This document shows positions 11,055 through 22,870 of a stretch of 64,000 nucleotides of DNA, in pieces; position 1 is the first letter of the stretch; each line of letters begins with the position of its first letter. The stretch covers positions 126,201,203 through 126,265,202 of the forward strand of contig OY997588.1 of NCBI GenBank assembly GCA_963921825.1, written 5' to 3'. Position numbers and translations under genes: made by a program. Source of the DNA: Erodium maritimum (lineage: Eukaryota > Streptophyta > Magnoliopsida > Geraniales > Geraniaceae). The notes below the pieces were generated by a model. That model saw nothing but the letters and a program-made list of their open reading frames with translations, was not told the DNA's origin and searched no databases.

Positions 11055-12056
11055 GTGACTGTAGTATCGGGCGACACAATCGTCACTTGTGTCTTGAGCA
11101 GTAGGAGCGGAGTTCTCCTGTCAGCGTTGACCGTGGGAGATGAGGTGGAGACCGTGCAGAGTAGAGAGCTGCCGCGGGTAGTGTGCAAGTTTCCCGAGGG
11201 CTTTCCGGAGGAGTTTTCAGGATTACCGCCGGCGCGTGAGGTGGAGTTTAGGATTGACTTGATACCGGGTACGACGCCAATATCCATGGCCCCGTACCGG
11301 TTTGCACCAACCGAGTTGGTCGAGCTGAAGCGACAACTCGAGGAGCTTTGGGAGAAGGGATTTATCCGACCAAGTTCTTCACCGTGGGGAGCACCCGCCC
11401 TCTTCGTGAAGAAGAAGGGCGGACCACTGAGGATGTGCATCGATTACCGGAAGTTGAACCGGGTCATAGTGAAGAAACGCTACCCGATGCCGAGTATCGA
11501 TGACTTGTTCGATCAGCTGAGAGGAGCGAAGTTCTTCTCGAAGATTGATCTGCGGGAGGAGGATGTGCCGAAGACCGCATTTTAGACTCGGTATGGGCAC
11601 TACGAGTTCCTGGTGATGCCGTTCGGGCTGATGAACGCGCCTGCAGCATTCATGGATCTGATGAACGGGATCTTCCAACCGTACTTGGACCAGTTCGTCG
11701 TGGTGTTTGTAGATGATATTCTGATTTATTCGCCGAGTGAGGAGGCGCACATGGAGCATCTGAGGACAATTTTGACATTGTTGCGCACTCACCAGTTGTA
11801 TGACAACCTGGAGAAGTGCGAGTTTTGGCTCGCCGAGGTGAAGTTCATCGGGCTTGTTGTGTCCCGAGAGGGTATACTAGTCGACCCGGCGAAAGATCGA
11901 CGCGGTATCGAAGTGGGCACGGCCCAAGAGTGTCTTCGAGATCCGCAGCTTCTTGGGTTTGGCCGGTTATTACCGACGGTTCGTTTAGGACTTCTCAGGT
12001 CTGGCCACGCCGATGACTTCCCTTACACGCAAGAGAGCCGATTTTGGGTGGACTGA
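11055..12056 (+). pseudogene. gypsy-1 reverse transcriptase
   Basis: Ty3/gypsy RT with recognisable blocks: [49 protein letters not shown], then [12 protein letters not shown] and the catalytic FVDDILIY at about 11707-11730. A short deletion after SKIDLR removes the usual SGYYQLRI segment seen in gypsy-2. A TAG at 11583 stops the first frame, and there is another shift near 11890-11960. Not functional as read. Confidence 0.9.
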
Positions 12057-12498
12057 TGAGTTGGAGCACTCCTTTACCGAGATGAAGGCTCGTATGACTA
12101 CCGCGCCCGTGTTGATAGTGCCGGAGCACGGGGTCGGATATGATGTGTATTGTGATGCGGTCGGTGAGGGATTGAGGTGTGTGTTGATGCAGTCTGGGAA
12201 GGTAGTTGCATATGGCTCCAGATAGTTGAAGACACATGAGCGCAACTACCCTACCCATGATCTAGAGTTGACAACAGTCGTCTTTGCATTGAAGAGCTAG
12301 CGACACTACTTGTATGGAAAGCGATTCCAGGTGTTCTCAGATCATAAGAGCCTCAAGTACATCTTCTCCCAGCGCGACTTGAACATGCGCCAGAGGCGGT
12401 GGATGGAGCTACTTGAGGAGTACGACTTCGAGCTACTCTACCATCCTGGCAAGGCGAACGTTGTCGCCGATGCTCTGAGTAGGAAGTCGACTAACTGA
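12013..12498 (+). pseudogene. gypsy-1 RNase H
   Basis: RNase H domain, with YDVYCDAV at about 12140 and [23 protein letters not shown] at 12337-12405, ending [14 protein letters not shown]. Stops at 12223 (TAG) and 12298 (TAG) correspond to Gln and Trp codons in gypsy-2. The domain would remove RNA from the RNA-DNA hybrid. Confidence 0.88.
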
Positions 12499-13290
12499 CT
12501 TTCCGTGGTATCAGTCCAAGAGTGGGACAAGATGGACGAGTTGAGCACGTTTGGGCTCGAGCTTGATGATATCACTGATGGCGTGGCCATGTGTTCCCTG
12601 GTGGCTCATCCCACACTAGTTGCTCGTGTGCTAGAGGCACATGCTGAGGATGCCGAGACGGAAGAGATCCGGGAGAGGATGATCAGCGGTATTGACATTG
12701 AGGGCTGCGAGCAGGGTGCTGATCAGGGTCTACGTTACCGAGGAGTGTTGTTTGTGTCGCGCGGTTGTAGAGACGATGTGTTGAGAGAGTCTCATCACTC
12801 CCGTCTTGCTGTGCACCCGGGTGGCACCAAGATGTATCGGGATATCAGACGGCAGTTCTAGTAGAGCGCGATGCGGAGAGCAGTTGCAGAGTTCGTCTCG
12901 AGATGCCTCACCTGTCAACAGGTAAAGGCCGAGCATCAGCGTCCTGCCGGTTTATTACAGTCATTGCCGACTGCATAGTGGAAGTGGGAGCACGTCACGA
13001 TGGACTTCGTGTGTTGCTTACTGAGGTCGTCGAGAGGGCACGACGCAGTTTGGGTAGTGGTTGACCGACTGACCAATTCGGCACATTTAGCCATGTGGAT
13101 GACTGATACGGTTGACACTCTGAGCCGTCTGTACGTTCGAGAGATTATCCGTCTTCACGGGGTTCCAGTGTCGGTTGTGTCCGACAGAGATCCTCGATTC
13201 ATCTCCAGGTGTTGGGAGAGCTTGTAGAGAGAACTGGGTACCAAGGTCTTGCTCAGTACAGCGTATCACCCACAGACAGACGGTTAGTAA
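12499..13290 (+). pseudogene. gypsy-1 integrase, zinc finger and core
   Basis: Integrase N-terminal HHCC finger ([15 protein letters not shown], then [12 protein letters not shown] at about 12904), followed by the rve core (DFVCCLLRSSRGHDAVW, VVDRLTN, SDRDPRF). At least five in-frame stops, for example 12859, 12862, 12976, 13225 and 13288, fall at positions that are Trp or Gln in gypsy-2. The zinc-binding Cys pair is intact here, unlike gypsy-2. Confidence 0.88.
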
Positions 13291-14040
13291 GAGCGCACGA
13301 TTCAGATCTTAGAGGATATGCTGCGGGCATGTGTGTTGGACTTTCGAGGATCATGGGAGGATCACTTACCATTGGCTGAGTTCGCCTACAACAACAGCTT
13401 CCAGGCCAGTATTGGGATGCCACCATTTGAGGCATTGTATGGTAGGCCATGTCGATCGCCCGTGTGTTGGGCAGAGGTGGGAGACAGGAGTTTATTTGGT
13501 CCGGATCTTGTCCGGGAGACGACCGAGAAGGTCGCACTGATTCGGGATCGGTTGAGGACCGCGCAGAGCCGACAGAAGAGTTATGCTGATGGACGGCGCC
13601 GACCTCTCGAGTTTATAGTTGGTGACCATGTGTTTCTGAGGGTGAGTCCGAAGAAGGGACTATTGCGGTTCAACCGCGGCGGAGGCAAGTTGGCCCCGCG
13701 GTTTATCGGACCATTTGAGGTTTTGGGCAGAGTTGGAGCCGTTGCTTACCGCCTTGCATTGCCACCGCAGCTCGGGAACGTTCATAACGTCTTCCACGTA
13801 TCCCAGCTGCGGAAGTACACTGCGGACCCCTCCCACGTTATTGAGTGGACGGACATCGAGGTAGCTGAGGATGTTTCGTATGAGGAGCAACCAATCAGGA
13901 TTCTGGATACGCGAGATCAGGTCTTGCGTGGCAAGACTATCCCACTGGTACGAGTGTAGTGGAGGCACCACGGAGCAGAGTCAACCTGGGAGCGCGAGGA
14001 TGAAGTTCGTGCGAAGTACCCCAGCCTGTTCGACCCTTGA
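13291..14040 (+). pseudogene. gypsy-1 integrase C-terminus and chromodomain-like region
   Basis: Open stretch 13318-13959 plus its tail to the TGA at 14038-14040. It holds the integrase end (DMLRACVLDF, FAYNNSFQASIGMPPFEALYGR), the GPF/Y module (LAPRFIGPFEVLGRVG) and the Tekay-type chromodomain-like end (PIRILDTRDQVLRGK, WEREDEVRAKYPSLF). The single TAG near 13957 replaces a Gln codon. In chromoviruses this end is thought to target integration to heterochromatin. Confidence 0.88.
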
Positions 14041-14078
14041 GGTACGTCCGTTTTGAATTTCGAGGACGAAATTCTTTT

Positions 14079-14091
14079 AAGGGGGGTAGAT
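14079..14091 (+). other. gypsy-1 polypurine tract
   Basis: AAGGGGGGTAGA directly before the 3' LTR start TGTAAGAACAG at 14092. It primes plus-strand cDNA in a live element. The CGAGGACGAAATTCTTTTAAG upstream is typical of Tekay elements. Confidence 0.9.
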
Positions 14092-15778
14092 TGTAAGAAC
14101 AGCCACCGGTCGATCCCGGTCGAACCAGTGAATTTTAGCGAAAGTTGACTTTCGGTTAGAAAAGTCAACCCATGACTCCGGGAGTCATTCGGGACCTTTC
14201 CGGGGCCCAAAAAGATTATCCGTTGTTACGGTTAGCTTAATTGGGCCGTTTCCTTTCAAACGATTGTGTTTGTGAAAAAGTCAACTCGGAGTCAATTTCG
14301 GTCAAACCTCGAGTCTTAGTGTTAAATTAATTGTTCGCTGAGATATTTTGATAGAGCTGGTCCCCACATGGACACATGTCCATAGTGTCTTGGGTGAGAA
14401 GAAACAAGGGAGAAAAGACCCTTATACCCTTAAATTTGGTCTTGAGAGGCTTTTAGGCAAATGGGGCAAAAGGGGTATTTCACACTTAGGTTTAAAGGCA
14501 ACAAAGGAGAGCAATTCAGCTCATTTTTACCTTGTTGGCCGAAATATAGAGAGAGAGGGAAGAGAAGAAGAAGCCATGGAAGCTTGAAGGAGAAGAAAGG
14601 AGAAAAGGCTTGAAACTAAATTCTTAAGGTAAATTCTCTAACTAAATTCGTTTTGGATGATTTCTACTTAGTGGGTTTGCTAGAAAAAGCTTGAAACTAG
14701 TTGAGTTTCCATGGAGGATAAGCTTAGGTTGAAGTAGTTGATTGATGCTTAAAACTAGGTTTAGATGATGAAATCATTTGGTTTTTGATGTTTTGATGAA
14801 GACCCATCATGGGTATTGGAGTATTGCATCTATTTTGGAGGTTAGGGAAGGTTAAAAATGGAGATTTGAGGTTTATTTTCATGAAATCGGAGCTGGACGA
14901 AGAAGAAGGACGAAGCTGTCCAGACCCGTCACGGATCCGTGACGAGGACCGTGACGGAGGACGTCGTGGCTCCGTGAGGGAGACCGTGACGGCCTAAGTC
15001 ACGGCTCCGTGAGGAGAACCGTGACGGTGCAGACCACGGGTCCGTGACCCGAATCGTGACCGACCATAGTTGGACCTTTTGGGCCCTTTTTGGTAGATTT
15101 CGAGTAATTAGGACGGTTACCTATAACTGAGCCCTTTTGGGGTTAATTGGGAATTTTTTCCTCTTTAAGCCAATTGTGAATCACTCTTGATTCTTGTATT
15201 AAATTTGTGATGCTAGACTTTGGACCCGAGCTCGGTGGAGGAGACTTTTGGACTTCGTGATGTGACTAAGCGTTTGGAAAGCGATCGAGGTAGGGAAAGT
15301 AGCGAATACCGGTTTAATTGCGCAAAGTTACTAGTATGCATATAGGTTGCGAATACTTGATATAATGATAGTTTGCATGTAGGATGTGAGGAACGAGTGA
15401 AATGAGGGATACCTTACGAGCCATGTCGAGCCGTAAGTTTGGGAATTGTCGTGCTATAGAAATGCATGTGGGTCATGTCGAGCCCTTAGGTTGTGTGTTG
15501 ATTGAAATGCCATGATCTATGATTGTGATGCTTGCTGTGTGATTTATCCGTCGTTAGATTGAGAATCATGATATGGTATACTCGGTGTAGTATGTTGCTA
15601 TGTTTGGGCAAGTGTGTCATGCTTGGTATGACGTGAACCAATGTTTGTGATATGGTCGGGTGATTGATAAACCGATGTGATGTGTTGTGGTAAGTTGGCT
15701 CGGTTGGTATACCGTGGCTGAATTATGGCATTGTGATGCGTGAGACTCTCTAGATGTATGTTCCGAGAGGAGGTGTAT
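14092..15778 (+). repeat. 3' LTR of gypsy-1, left part
   Basis: Starts TGTAAGAACAGCC after the PPT and runs to the insertion point TGTAT (15774-15778). The right part resumes at 30575. It contains the quasi-palindromic array at 14925-15060. It is the same broad LTR family as the solo LTRs at 19058-21613 and 36119-50384. Confidence 0.9.
14925..15060. repeat. Quasi-palindromic CCGTCACGG/CCGTGACGG array in LTR
   Basis: About seven to eight copies of words such as CGTCACGGATCCGTGACG, GGCTCCGTGAGG and ACCGTGACGG, spaced 15-20 bp, each close to its own reverse complement. It lies about 835-970 bp from the LTR 5' end. Equivalent arrays are at 20587-20727 and 49345-49490. Confidence 0.85.
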
Positions 15779-16481
15779 TGTCACGCCCCAAATCCGGTAT
15801 TGACCGTACCCGAGACGTGACTTAATGAAATTTAAATAATAGCAATTTAAAACAAGTAATAACTTATAAAGATAAATAAGATAGTTCAACCGAAATTCAA
15901 ATCTTGAGTCCTACGCTCAGTCAATTACATAAATCCAAAATAAACGTTAAGCCTCTACGAGAACATAAAATAAATCTAAGCCCAGACCCTCGCTAGCCCC
16001 ATGCTCTGCGATGTCCTCTACTCCAAGTCAAAGCCACTACCTGTAGAAAACACAGTAAAGGGGATGAGCTTGACGCTCAGTAGCAAAAACCATGGAACCA
16101 CCTCTTTACAGTTTTACAAAGAACGCAACCCAAGGTAAAAAGTTTAATACAAGGATTAATAAAACCGACGCGACATTTAACCGTTTTAGTACAATACTCA
16201 GTTTACTCGGTCATTCACCGGACCAACAATCTCCAACCTTAACTCGCCAAACGTCATTAAACCAAAGCAACACCGGAGGAGCAAACCAAAGAAAACCACT
16301 ACAGCCATACGCACCGCAACACTCAAACACAGCAAAGCTCAATCAGAATCAAGATAATATCAACACAACCAATTCACACAAATGCACGGTCTCGGGAGCA
16401 ACCCGCTCGGCCCGGCAAAGCCGTACGCAACTTTCCCCAAGACAAAGTCGGGAGGGGAGGTCGACCTCATCGCGGTACACG

Positions 16482-17527
16482 TGTTAGGTCTCGAGGTAGG
16501 GTTGGAGATGAACCAACTCGCAGTGGAAAATCAATAAAAACCAAGAGACGATTAAAACCATGAAACAACTAACAAAGAATGGATTCACAAGAGAAAAATT
16601 CAGCACTATCTCTTACCAAAACAAGAACACCGTTTAACGAATGATTGGCTTGAGTCTCCAAGACGCCTACGTATCCACATGGGAATCAAAGCCACGTAGT
16701 TCTTCTCTTTGAGGACTCAAGAACACAAAAATGGAGGAGGAAACTAGCCAAACCCGAAATGGCCATGGAAGAGGGAGAGAAAATGTGTTTCCTATTCTTG
16801 TCTTGTCTTTGTTATGTTGAAAAAAGATGACTTAAACATAACAAAACCCATACTTGTCCAACTAAAGGCATGGGACAAGTATGGTGTCAAGTAAAGTGTA
16901 AATAGGACAAAGTATGACAAGACAAGATTGGGTTAGGTGGTGAATCACCAACACCTTAATCCTTGTCTTGCTTACTTAGTACTAATTAATCAAGACTTGA
17001 TTAATTAGTTCCAAGGGCCTTGGTTGCATGGGCCTCTTGGAACATGGCCCGTGGCCATTTCCAACGAGGTCCCGTGATTCGCTCATCGCCTCCATGCCTT
17101 CCATACCGGAAATGTCCAACATTATCCGACACGATCAATCCCAAGACTCCAAGCCTTGTCTCGATCCGTAAAGTCCTATTCACTTACGGGCACATGACCC
17201 AAAACCCAGTTTTGGTCATGTCCCGAGACAACTCCCTTTTGGCCATTCTCCATAAATGTGTCAATGAGTTTCATCCTCCGGTGTGACCCTTAGGTTTATG
17301 CATGTCAATAGATCAACGTAAAATCCCATTTTACTTGATCCTATTTAAGTGGCAACTAACGAGACTTTAGTATTGCCTGACACTACATAACGAATCGACC
17401 TTGTCGATTCTAACCTTTCCGTCGTCCCTGTCATTATCCTTTTATCTCCGATATCCTGATTGAGATAAGGCATAGAGCCGTCATCCTTATTATTCTCAAT
17501 CACCGTTCCTTGATATGTGAGATGACT
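16482..17527 (-). repeat. 3' LTR of copia-2, truncated
   Basis: Starts TGTTAGGTCTCGAG at the element edge and matches the other copia LTRs up to GATATGTGAGATGACT. It then breaks off about 640 bp before the expected other end and joins RNase H coding sequence. The 3' UTR and PPT are therefore missing. Confidence 0.88.
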
Positions 17528-17770
17528 AGATGGGTTTTTGTGTTGTCGCAATGGCCCTTGTGTTGTCGCAAGATGGATTCACCGGGCTGGATGGGTTTTT
17601 AATTACACCCAGCCCTGCCATGAATTTCCAAATCCACATAGCCTCCTTAGCTGCCTCTGCAGCATCCATGTACTTGGCCTCTATCGTAGATTCGGCAATG
17701 ATATCTTGCTTTACGCTCTCCCAGCTAAAGCTCTACCATTCAGCGTAAACACATATCCTGATTGACTTCT
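17528..17770 (-). pseudogene. copia-2 RNase H fragment
   Basis: Minus-strand translation near 17600-17700 shows ESTIEAKYMDAAEAAKEAMW-like sequence followed by WKFMAG, the usual end of copia RNase H. It is out of frame with the RT and fused to the broken LTR at 17527. Only this scrap of the domain remains. Confidence 0.75.
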
Positions 17771-18895
17771 AAAGTCATCTGGATTTGTCTTGGAAAACTA
17801 GCGTCTACTCATCCTTCGACGACTAGTTCAACATCATCTTTCCCCCGGGTTAGAATGATGTCTACTGGTACAACATAAGGCTTACGAGACGTCTGGTCTC
17901 ATACATGTCATGGCATATATGATCGATCCTGCCCCCAGGCGCATAGGATTCTCATCATCCTTTTCAGCTCATCAGGTGTCTTAGGACACTGAGTCTTGCT
18001 GAGATGAATGCCATGACTAGTGGGTAAGAGTCCTTTCTTTGAATCGAGCATTAAGAACCTACTCAATGCCTTGTTCACATAGGTTCCCTGACTTAAATCC
18101 AAGACCCTCTTGGTGCGATCTCTACATATCTTAATCCTTAAGATATAAGAAGCATCGCCTAAGTCCTTTATTGAAAAACACTTCCTCAACCAAGCTTTAG
18201 TCTCGTGCAAGGTTGGGATGTCGTTTTCAATGAGAACCAGAAAGGTAATCTTGCTCCCACTAGCCTTCTTATAAACGCAAGATTCATCCTCGCTCTTGAT
18301 TAAGCCAAATCCAATTACAGCTTCATCAAAACGAAGGATCCAACTCCGAGAAGTTCGTTTCAATCCATAAATGGATTTCAACAACTTATAAATCTTTCCT
18401 TTATTCTTCGGATCGTCAAAACCTTTGGGCCGAGACATACAAACGTACTCAGTCAAATTTCCATTTAGGAAAGCGGTTTTGACATCCACTTTCCATATCT
18501 CGTAATTATGATACGTAGTTATGTCAAGAAGAATTTGGATCGATTTTGACCATAGCCACTAAGGAGAAGGTTTCCTCATAGTCAATCCATTGGATCTGCC
18601 TATAACCTTTCGCCACCAGTTGAGCTTTGTAGGTCAGAGGTTTTCCGTCCATGTCCATCTTCACCTTGAAGATCCATTTGCATCCTATGGTCCTCACACC
18701 ATTGATGGGATCAACCGGTTCCCAGACTCGGTTGTCCGACATGGATTGCATTTCCTCCCTCATGGCTCCCAGCCATAACTCGGAGTTGGGCCCATCCACG
18801 ACTTCCTGAAAGGTGGTTGGATCATCGTGATCCACCATGAATTCATTGTCACCTCCGGATACCATATCTTGGAGGTGGAAGATTGATCCTTTCAA
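17771..18895 (-). pseudogene. copia-2 reverse transcriptase
   Basis: Two open stretches, 18524-18895 (WLGAMREEMQSM, CKWIFKVKMDMDGKPLTYKA, LVAKGYRQ) and 17908-18489 (DVKTAFLNGNL, VCMSRPKGF, YKLLKSIYGLKR, FSIKDLGDASYILRI). They are separated by a stop and shift near 18500. Where copia RTs normally have the YVDD active-site box, between FLVL and the N-D-I-P stretch at about 18215-18240, this copy reads FLVLIENDIPTL. The catalytic Asp pair appears to be deleted. Enzymatically dead. Confidence 0.88.
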
Positions 18896-19057
18896 ATCGC
18901 CTTGGACCTTCCGGAATTGTAACAGGAATTGGTTCTTACTCTACGACAATCTCTGGCTTCTTTCTACTGGGTTGCCAATTGGTTTAGACAGATCTGTACC
19001 ATCCTGAATTTCTTCGAGATGCACAGTCCTCCCAATGAAGTCTTTGGAAACAAAACT

Positions 19058-21613
19058 TGTCACGCCCCAAATCCGGTTATCGCCCGGACCCGAGGCATGA
19101 CGAGTAATAGAGGACAATAATTTAATAAATCGACATTTAGTTCCTGAAAACCTCGAATAAGAACTCCCAACCACAAATATCTAGTTTAAACATGAGTAAC
19201 CCTCCGGGGGTGTAATAATAATTCATCACAAAAACTGGTTCAACTGCAATAAAGATAAACACGAAGTCTCTAAGGACACCCACACCGAGAAGCTCCCGAG
19301 CCTCTACTCCTCTATCAAACCTGTAAACACAACAACAAACTCGAAGGGGTGAGCTTGCGCTCAGTAGGGAAAACACATAACAGGATAGACCTTCAACTCA
19401 ATAAGATCAACAACAGAGTCAACCACAAGCATCTTAACAAACACAGGTAACAGATAGATCAACCAATGCCGTGGCACATGAAGTCTCCACCCTCCGATCC
19501 ACATGATGTGTCCTCTCGGATTTTCCCTCAAATCCAGAGGAGACGCATGACATTGATGCGACCGGAAACAACCCTTCGGGGCGCTTATCATCGGGATTCT
19601 CAGAAACATCTCCAAGGGATTTTATGTCCTCGGGAACCAAGTGTATTACTCCCATGGAGAGCATACACTTGGACAACTTAATAATAAGCGGTTAATAATT
19701 GAATAACGTACTCAACCGAAACACGAAATAATACAAGCTCAACAACCACCAATTCAATGCCACACTTGGCTCACTCATCACCAATTCACCACAACAAGCA
19801 GTACACGAATCATGCAAACATAGCACACCAATCACCCAATTCCAACTTACCGTTCACTTACCAGTTTCGAACCACCGGGGCATCGATCACCTGATTGCAC
19901 TGCTCGGTACAACCAGTCATACTCGATGCTCCAAGCAACCATTTAAGCAAAACAAGTAATCATTCGAATACAATCAACGAGCAAACACGAGTATAATCGA
20001 CTAATCATAAAACCTTCAAGAGAGCATTTACCCATGCAAATCCACTAGTTTCATTAGACTCTTTAGCCTATCCACCAAGCAATCAACAGCCAAGCATGTG
20101 ATCCTAACACGCAACTAATCCGAGGGCTTTGCCAAGGCTCCTCTACCAGACAATCATATCCCAAGTATGGAAAGCGAATTACACTAGTGAATGGCATCCT
20201 AATCGGTCACCACTAGACACTTCCGGTTATTAGAAATTGAAAGACGATTACGCTAGTTATTCGCATCCCAGAGGCATTTCTAGGACCTTTCCAGTTTTAT
20301 TAACCTAGCATGCATACTAAGCATCGTAAACGAGAGGTTAAGGCTTTCCCTACCTCAAGGTCCTCCTCTTCAACGCTTTGATGAAGTCCGGTGATCACCA
20401 CTTTGCTCCTTCCTCGGTTCCCAGCGTGATCCTTGCTCCTCTAGCTCGACCCACAACGTCTTGGACACAAAGAAACGCTAATTAGGCTCCACTCAAACAG
20501 TAAGAAAGACCCCCAAAACCCTTCCAAAGTTCAACTCAAAACCAAGATGCCAAAAACCCTCAAGAACCCTCAAGAAACCTTCACCCTGGTGGGTCACGGA
20601 TCAGGTCACGGATCCGTGACGTTAACCCTCATGGTTACCGTCACGGAGTCGTGACGAGTGCCGTCACGGACTCCCTCACGGAGCCGTGACGTCGCCCGTC
20701 ACGGGATCCGTCACGGATCCGTGGCGCACCAGGGCAGTTTCGCCCTTCTTCAACCTCCAGCTCCAAAACTCCGAAAAACCACCCTTAAACCCAGAAATTT
20801 ACCCCTTCCAACTCCCAAAACAGTCCAAATCCTTCAATACTCCTCTACCCATGGTAGGAATCAACACACAAACAAGCTTCCAAGGATTCATCAAATCAAA
20901 CCCACTTCAAAATCTCCAACAACTATTGATTTCTCAACCAAAATCCAACAAGGTTCATCATCAACATCATCTCCCACCAACTCTACTCAAACCCAACATC
21001 ATCTAGCACTTTTCACCCAAAACCCAAGAAAAATAGATGAAGAGAAAAGAGGATTAGAGAGTTCCATTACCTCTAGAATGATGAGATGAAGAGGATGCTA
21101 GTGATTTTGAGGGTGGATGGCTAGAGGAAGACCCCAAATGACTCCTTCTTCTTTGGTTTTCCTTCAAACCTCCATGGGAGCTCTCCTTCCTTGCTTCCCC
21201 TCTAAGTTTCGGCTACAACAAGAAGAAAATGACTTGATTTTGCTTCTCCAATCCAATATAATACCTAGAAGAAGTAAAGACCTAAATGCCCTTGAGCTAG
21301 ATTCCTTTGTAGTAGCCTTTGGGAGGGTAAAAGGGACAATGACCATCCCTTTTTCTCTCCTTCAACCAAAAGAGGACAAGTATCCCTCTAGCTCATTTAA
21401 TTTTCCAATTTAAAATTCCAGCACTTTTTACAAAAGAAGCTTTAGTCGATATAAAGTCTCGTTTTGACCAAAATTGACTTTATCCGATATTATACTCAAA
21501 CGAAAGGGTTTTCTCCCCTGAAGCCAACCGTGAAAATGGCTAATCCGTTTGGGTTCCAGAAAAGTCCCGAGTGGCTTCCGGAGTAACCGGTTCGACCGGA
21601 AGCGGGTCTTACA
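19058..21613 (-). repeat. Solo gypsy LTR nested in copia-2 integrase (TSD AAACT)
   Basis: A 2556-bp LTR with ends TGTCACGCCCC and GGTCTTACA, flanked by AAACT at 19053-19057 and 21614-21618. Read on the minus strand it starts TGTAAGACCCGCTTCCGGTCG, like the gypsy-1 3' LTR. It contains the quasi-palindromic array (20587-20727). ORFs at 20658-21413 are in LTR sequence and are not genes. Confidence 0.94.
20587..20727. repeat. Quasi-palindromic CCGTCACGG array in LTR
   Basis: Copies of GGGTCACGGATC, CGTCACGGAGTCGTGACG, CCTCACGGAGCCGTGACG and CGTCACGGATCCGTGGCG. It lies about 890-1030 bp from the LTR 5' end, the same place as in the gypsy-1 LTR. Confidence 0.87.
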
Positions 21614-22300
21614 AAACTCCTTTTCCATAAAGACCCCACCCCATGCGATGAACACCATGTTCTCACTGGGATAGTAGAAGTAGTATCCCCTTGTTGCTTT
21701 GGGATACCACACGAAGGTGCATATCTCAGATCTTGGTTCGAGCTTAGTCGAAACCAAATGTTTCACATAAGCCTCGCAACCACAAATATTTAGGAAGGAC
21801 AAAGCGGGCATCATCCCATATCATTTTAAAATGGTGTCCCTTCCACACCCTTCGTCGAAGCCCGATTCACTATGAATGCAGTCGTCTCTAGAGCATAATC
21901 ACAGAAATAGATTGGGAGATCAGTCCAACTAATAATGGAACGGACCATTGTCTAACAATGTCCGATTTCTCCGTTTCGCTACACCTTTCATCTACAGTGT
22001 CCCAGGAGGAGTCCATTCCAAAAGGATCCCATTCTCTTTTAGATGATCTAATAACTCTGTGGTCAAGTATTTTCCACCTCGATCCAATCGAAGTGCCTTA
22101 ATACCTTTGTCGAGCAGGTTTTCTACTTTAGTCTTAAACTTTTTGAATTTATCAAAAGCTTTAGACTTATGTCTCAGCGAATAGACATAACCATTTTTAC
22201 TGTAATCATCAGTAAATGTGATAAAGTAGTTAAAACCCCTCCTGACAAGTGAACTTATTGGTTTACACACATTCGAGTGTATCAGCCCCAATAATTCACC

Positions 22301-22870
22301 CGCCCTTTCATCGCGATCGATAAAAGGGCACTTTAGTCATTTTTCCCATCAAACAAACCTTGCACCTATCGATCGAATGGAATTCGAATGAACTTGAAAG
22401 TCCGCACTTCTGAAGTGCTGATAGGTGCTTCTTGTTTATGCGACCTAAATGATAGTGCCTTAACAAAGTTAGGTTTAAATCGTTGGATTTAAAACCCCTT
22501 GGTATTAACGGAATATATAGAACTTGAGGCATTGTTACCCATATCTAATATGTACAATCCTCCAACCAAGTCAGTACTGGTATAAAACATATCATTGCAT
22601 AGAACATTGAAAACTCCATTTGCAATATTAACATTATATCCTTCCTTGTCAAACACGGATACAAATATAATATTCCTACTGAAAGTAGGTATGAAATATA
22701 CATTATACAGTACTAAGACAAGGCCTCTTGGCAAAGCAAGACTCATGGATCCTACAGCAGTTGCCACAACTCTGAGGTCCACTTCGTGCTTTCCAAACCT
22801 CTCCTACTTTCAGCCACCATATATAAGTGCATCTGTGAGATTCAGTCCTGGTATCTAATAACCATGAATC
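22301..22870 (-). pseudogene. copia-2 protease and GAG_pre-integrase region
   Basis: 22489-22782 holds the protease C-terminal half (DLRVVATAVGS, LPRGLVLVLYNVYFIP). 22308-22532 holds the pre-integrase finger region (LTLLRHYHLGRINKKHLSALQKCGL, KVCLMGKMTKVPF). The active-site end near 22840-22870 reads WLLDTRTESH, where copia proteases usually have DTG. Stops separate the blocks. Confidence 0.8.

Larger units (their letters stand above)
18896..22300 (-). pseudogene. copia-2 integrase, split by a solo gypsy LTR
   Basis: Integrase remnant in two pieces around the LTR at 19058-21613. The right piece, 21614-22300, has GFNYFITFTDDYSKNGYVY, KGIKALRLDRGGKYL and CGCEAYVKHLVSTKLEPRSE with KATRGYYFYYP. 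The left piece, 18896-19057, is the C-terminal linker. It matches copia-1 at 572-1410. Both a frame change and the 2.5-kb insertion destroy it. Confidence 0.85.
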
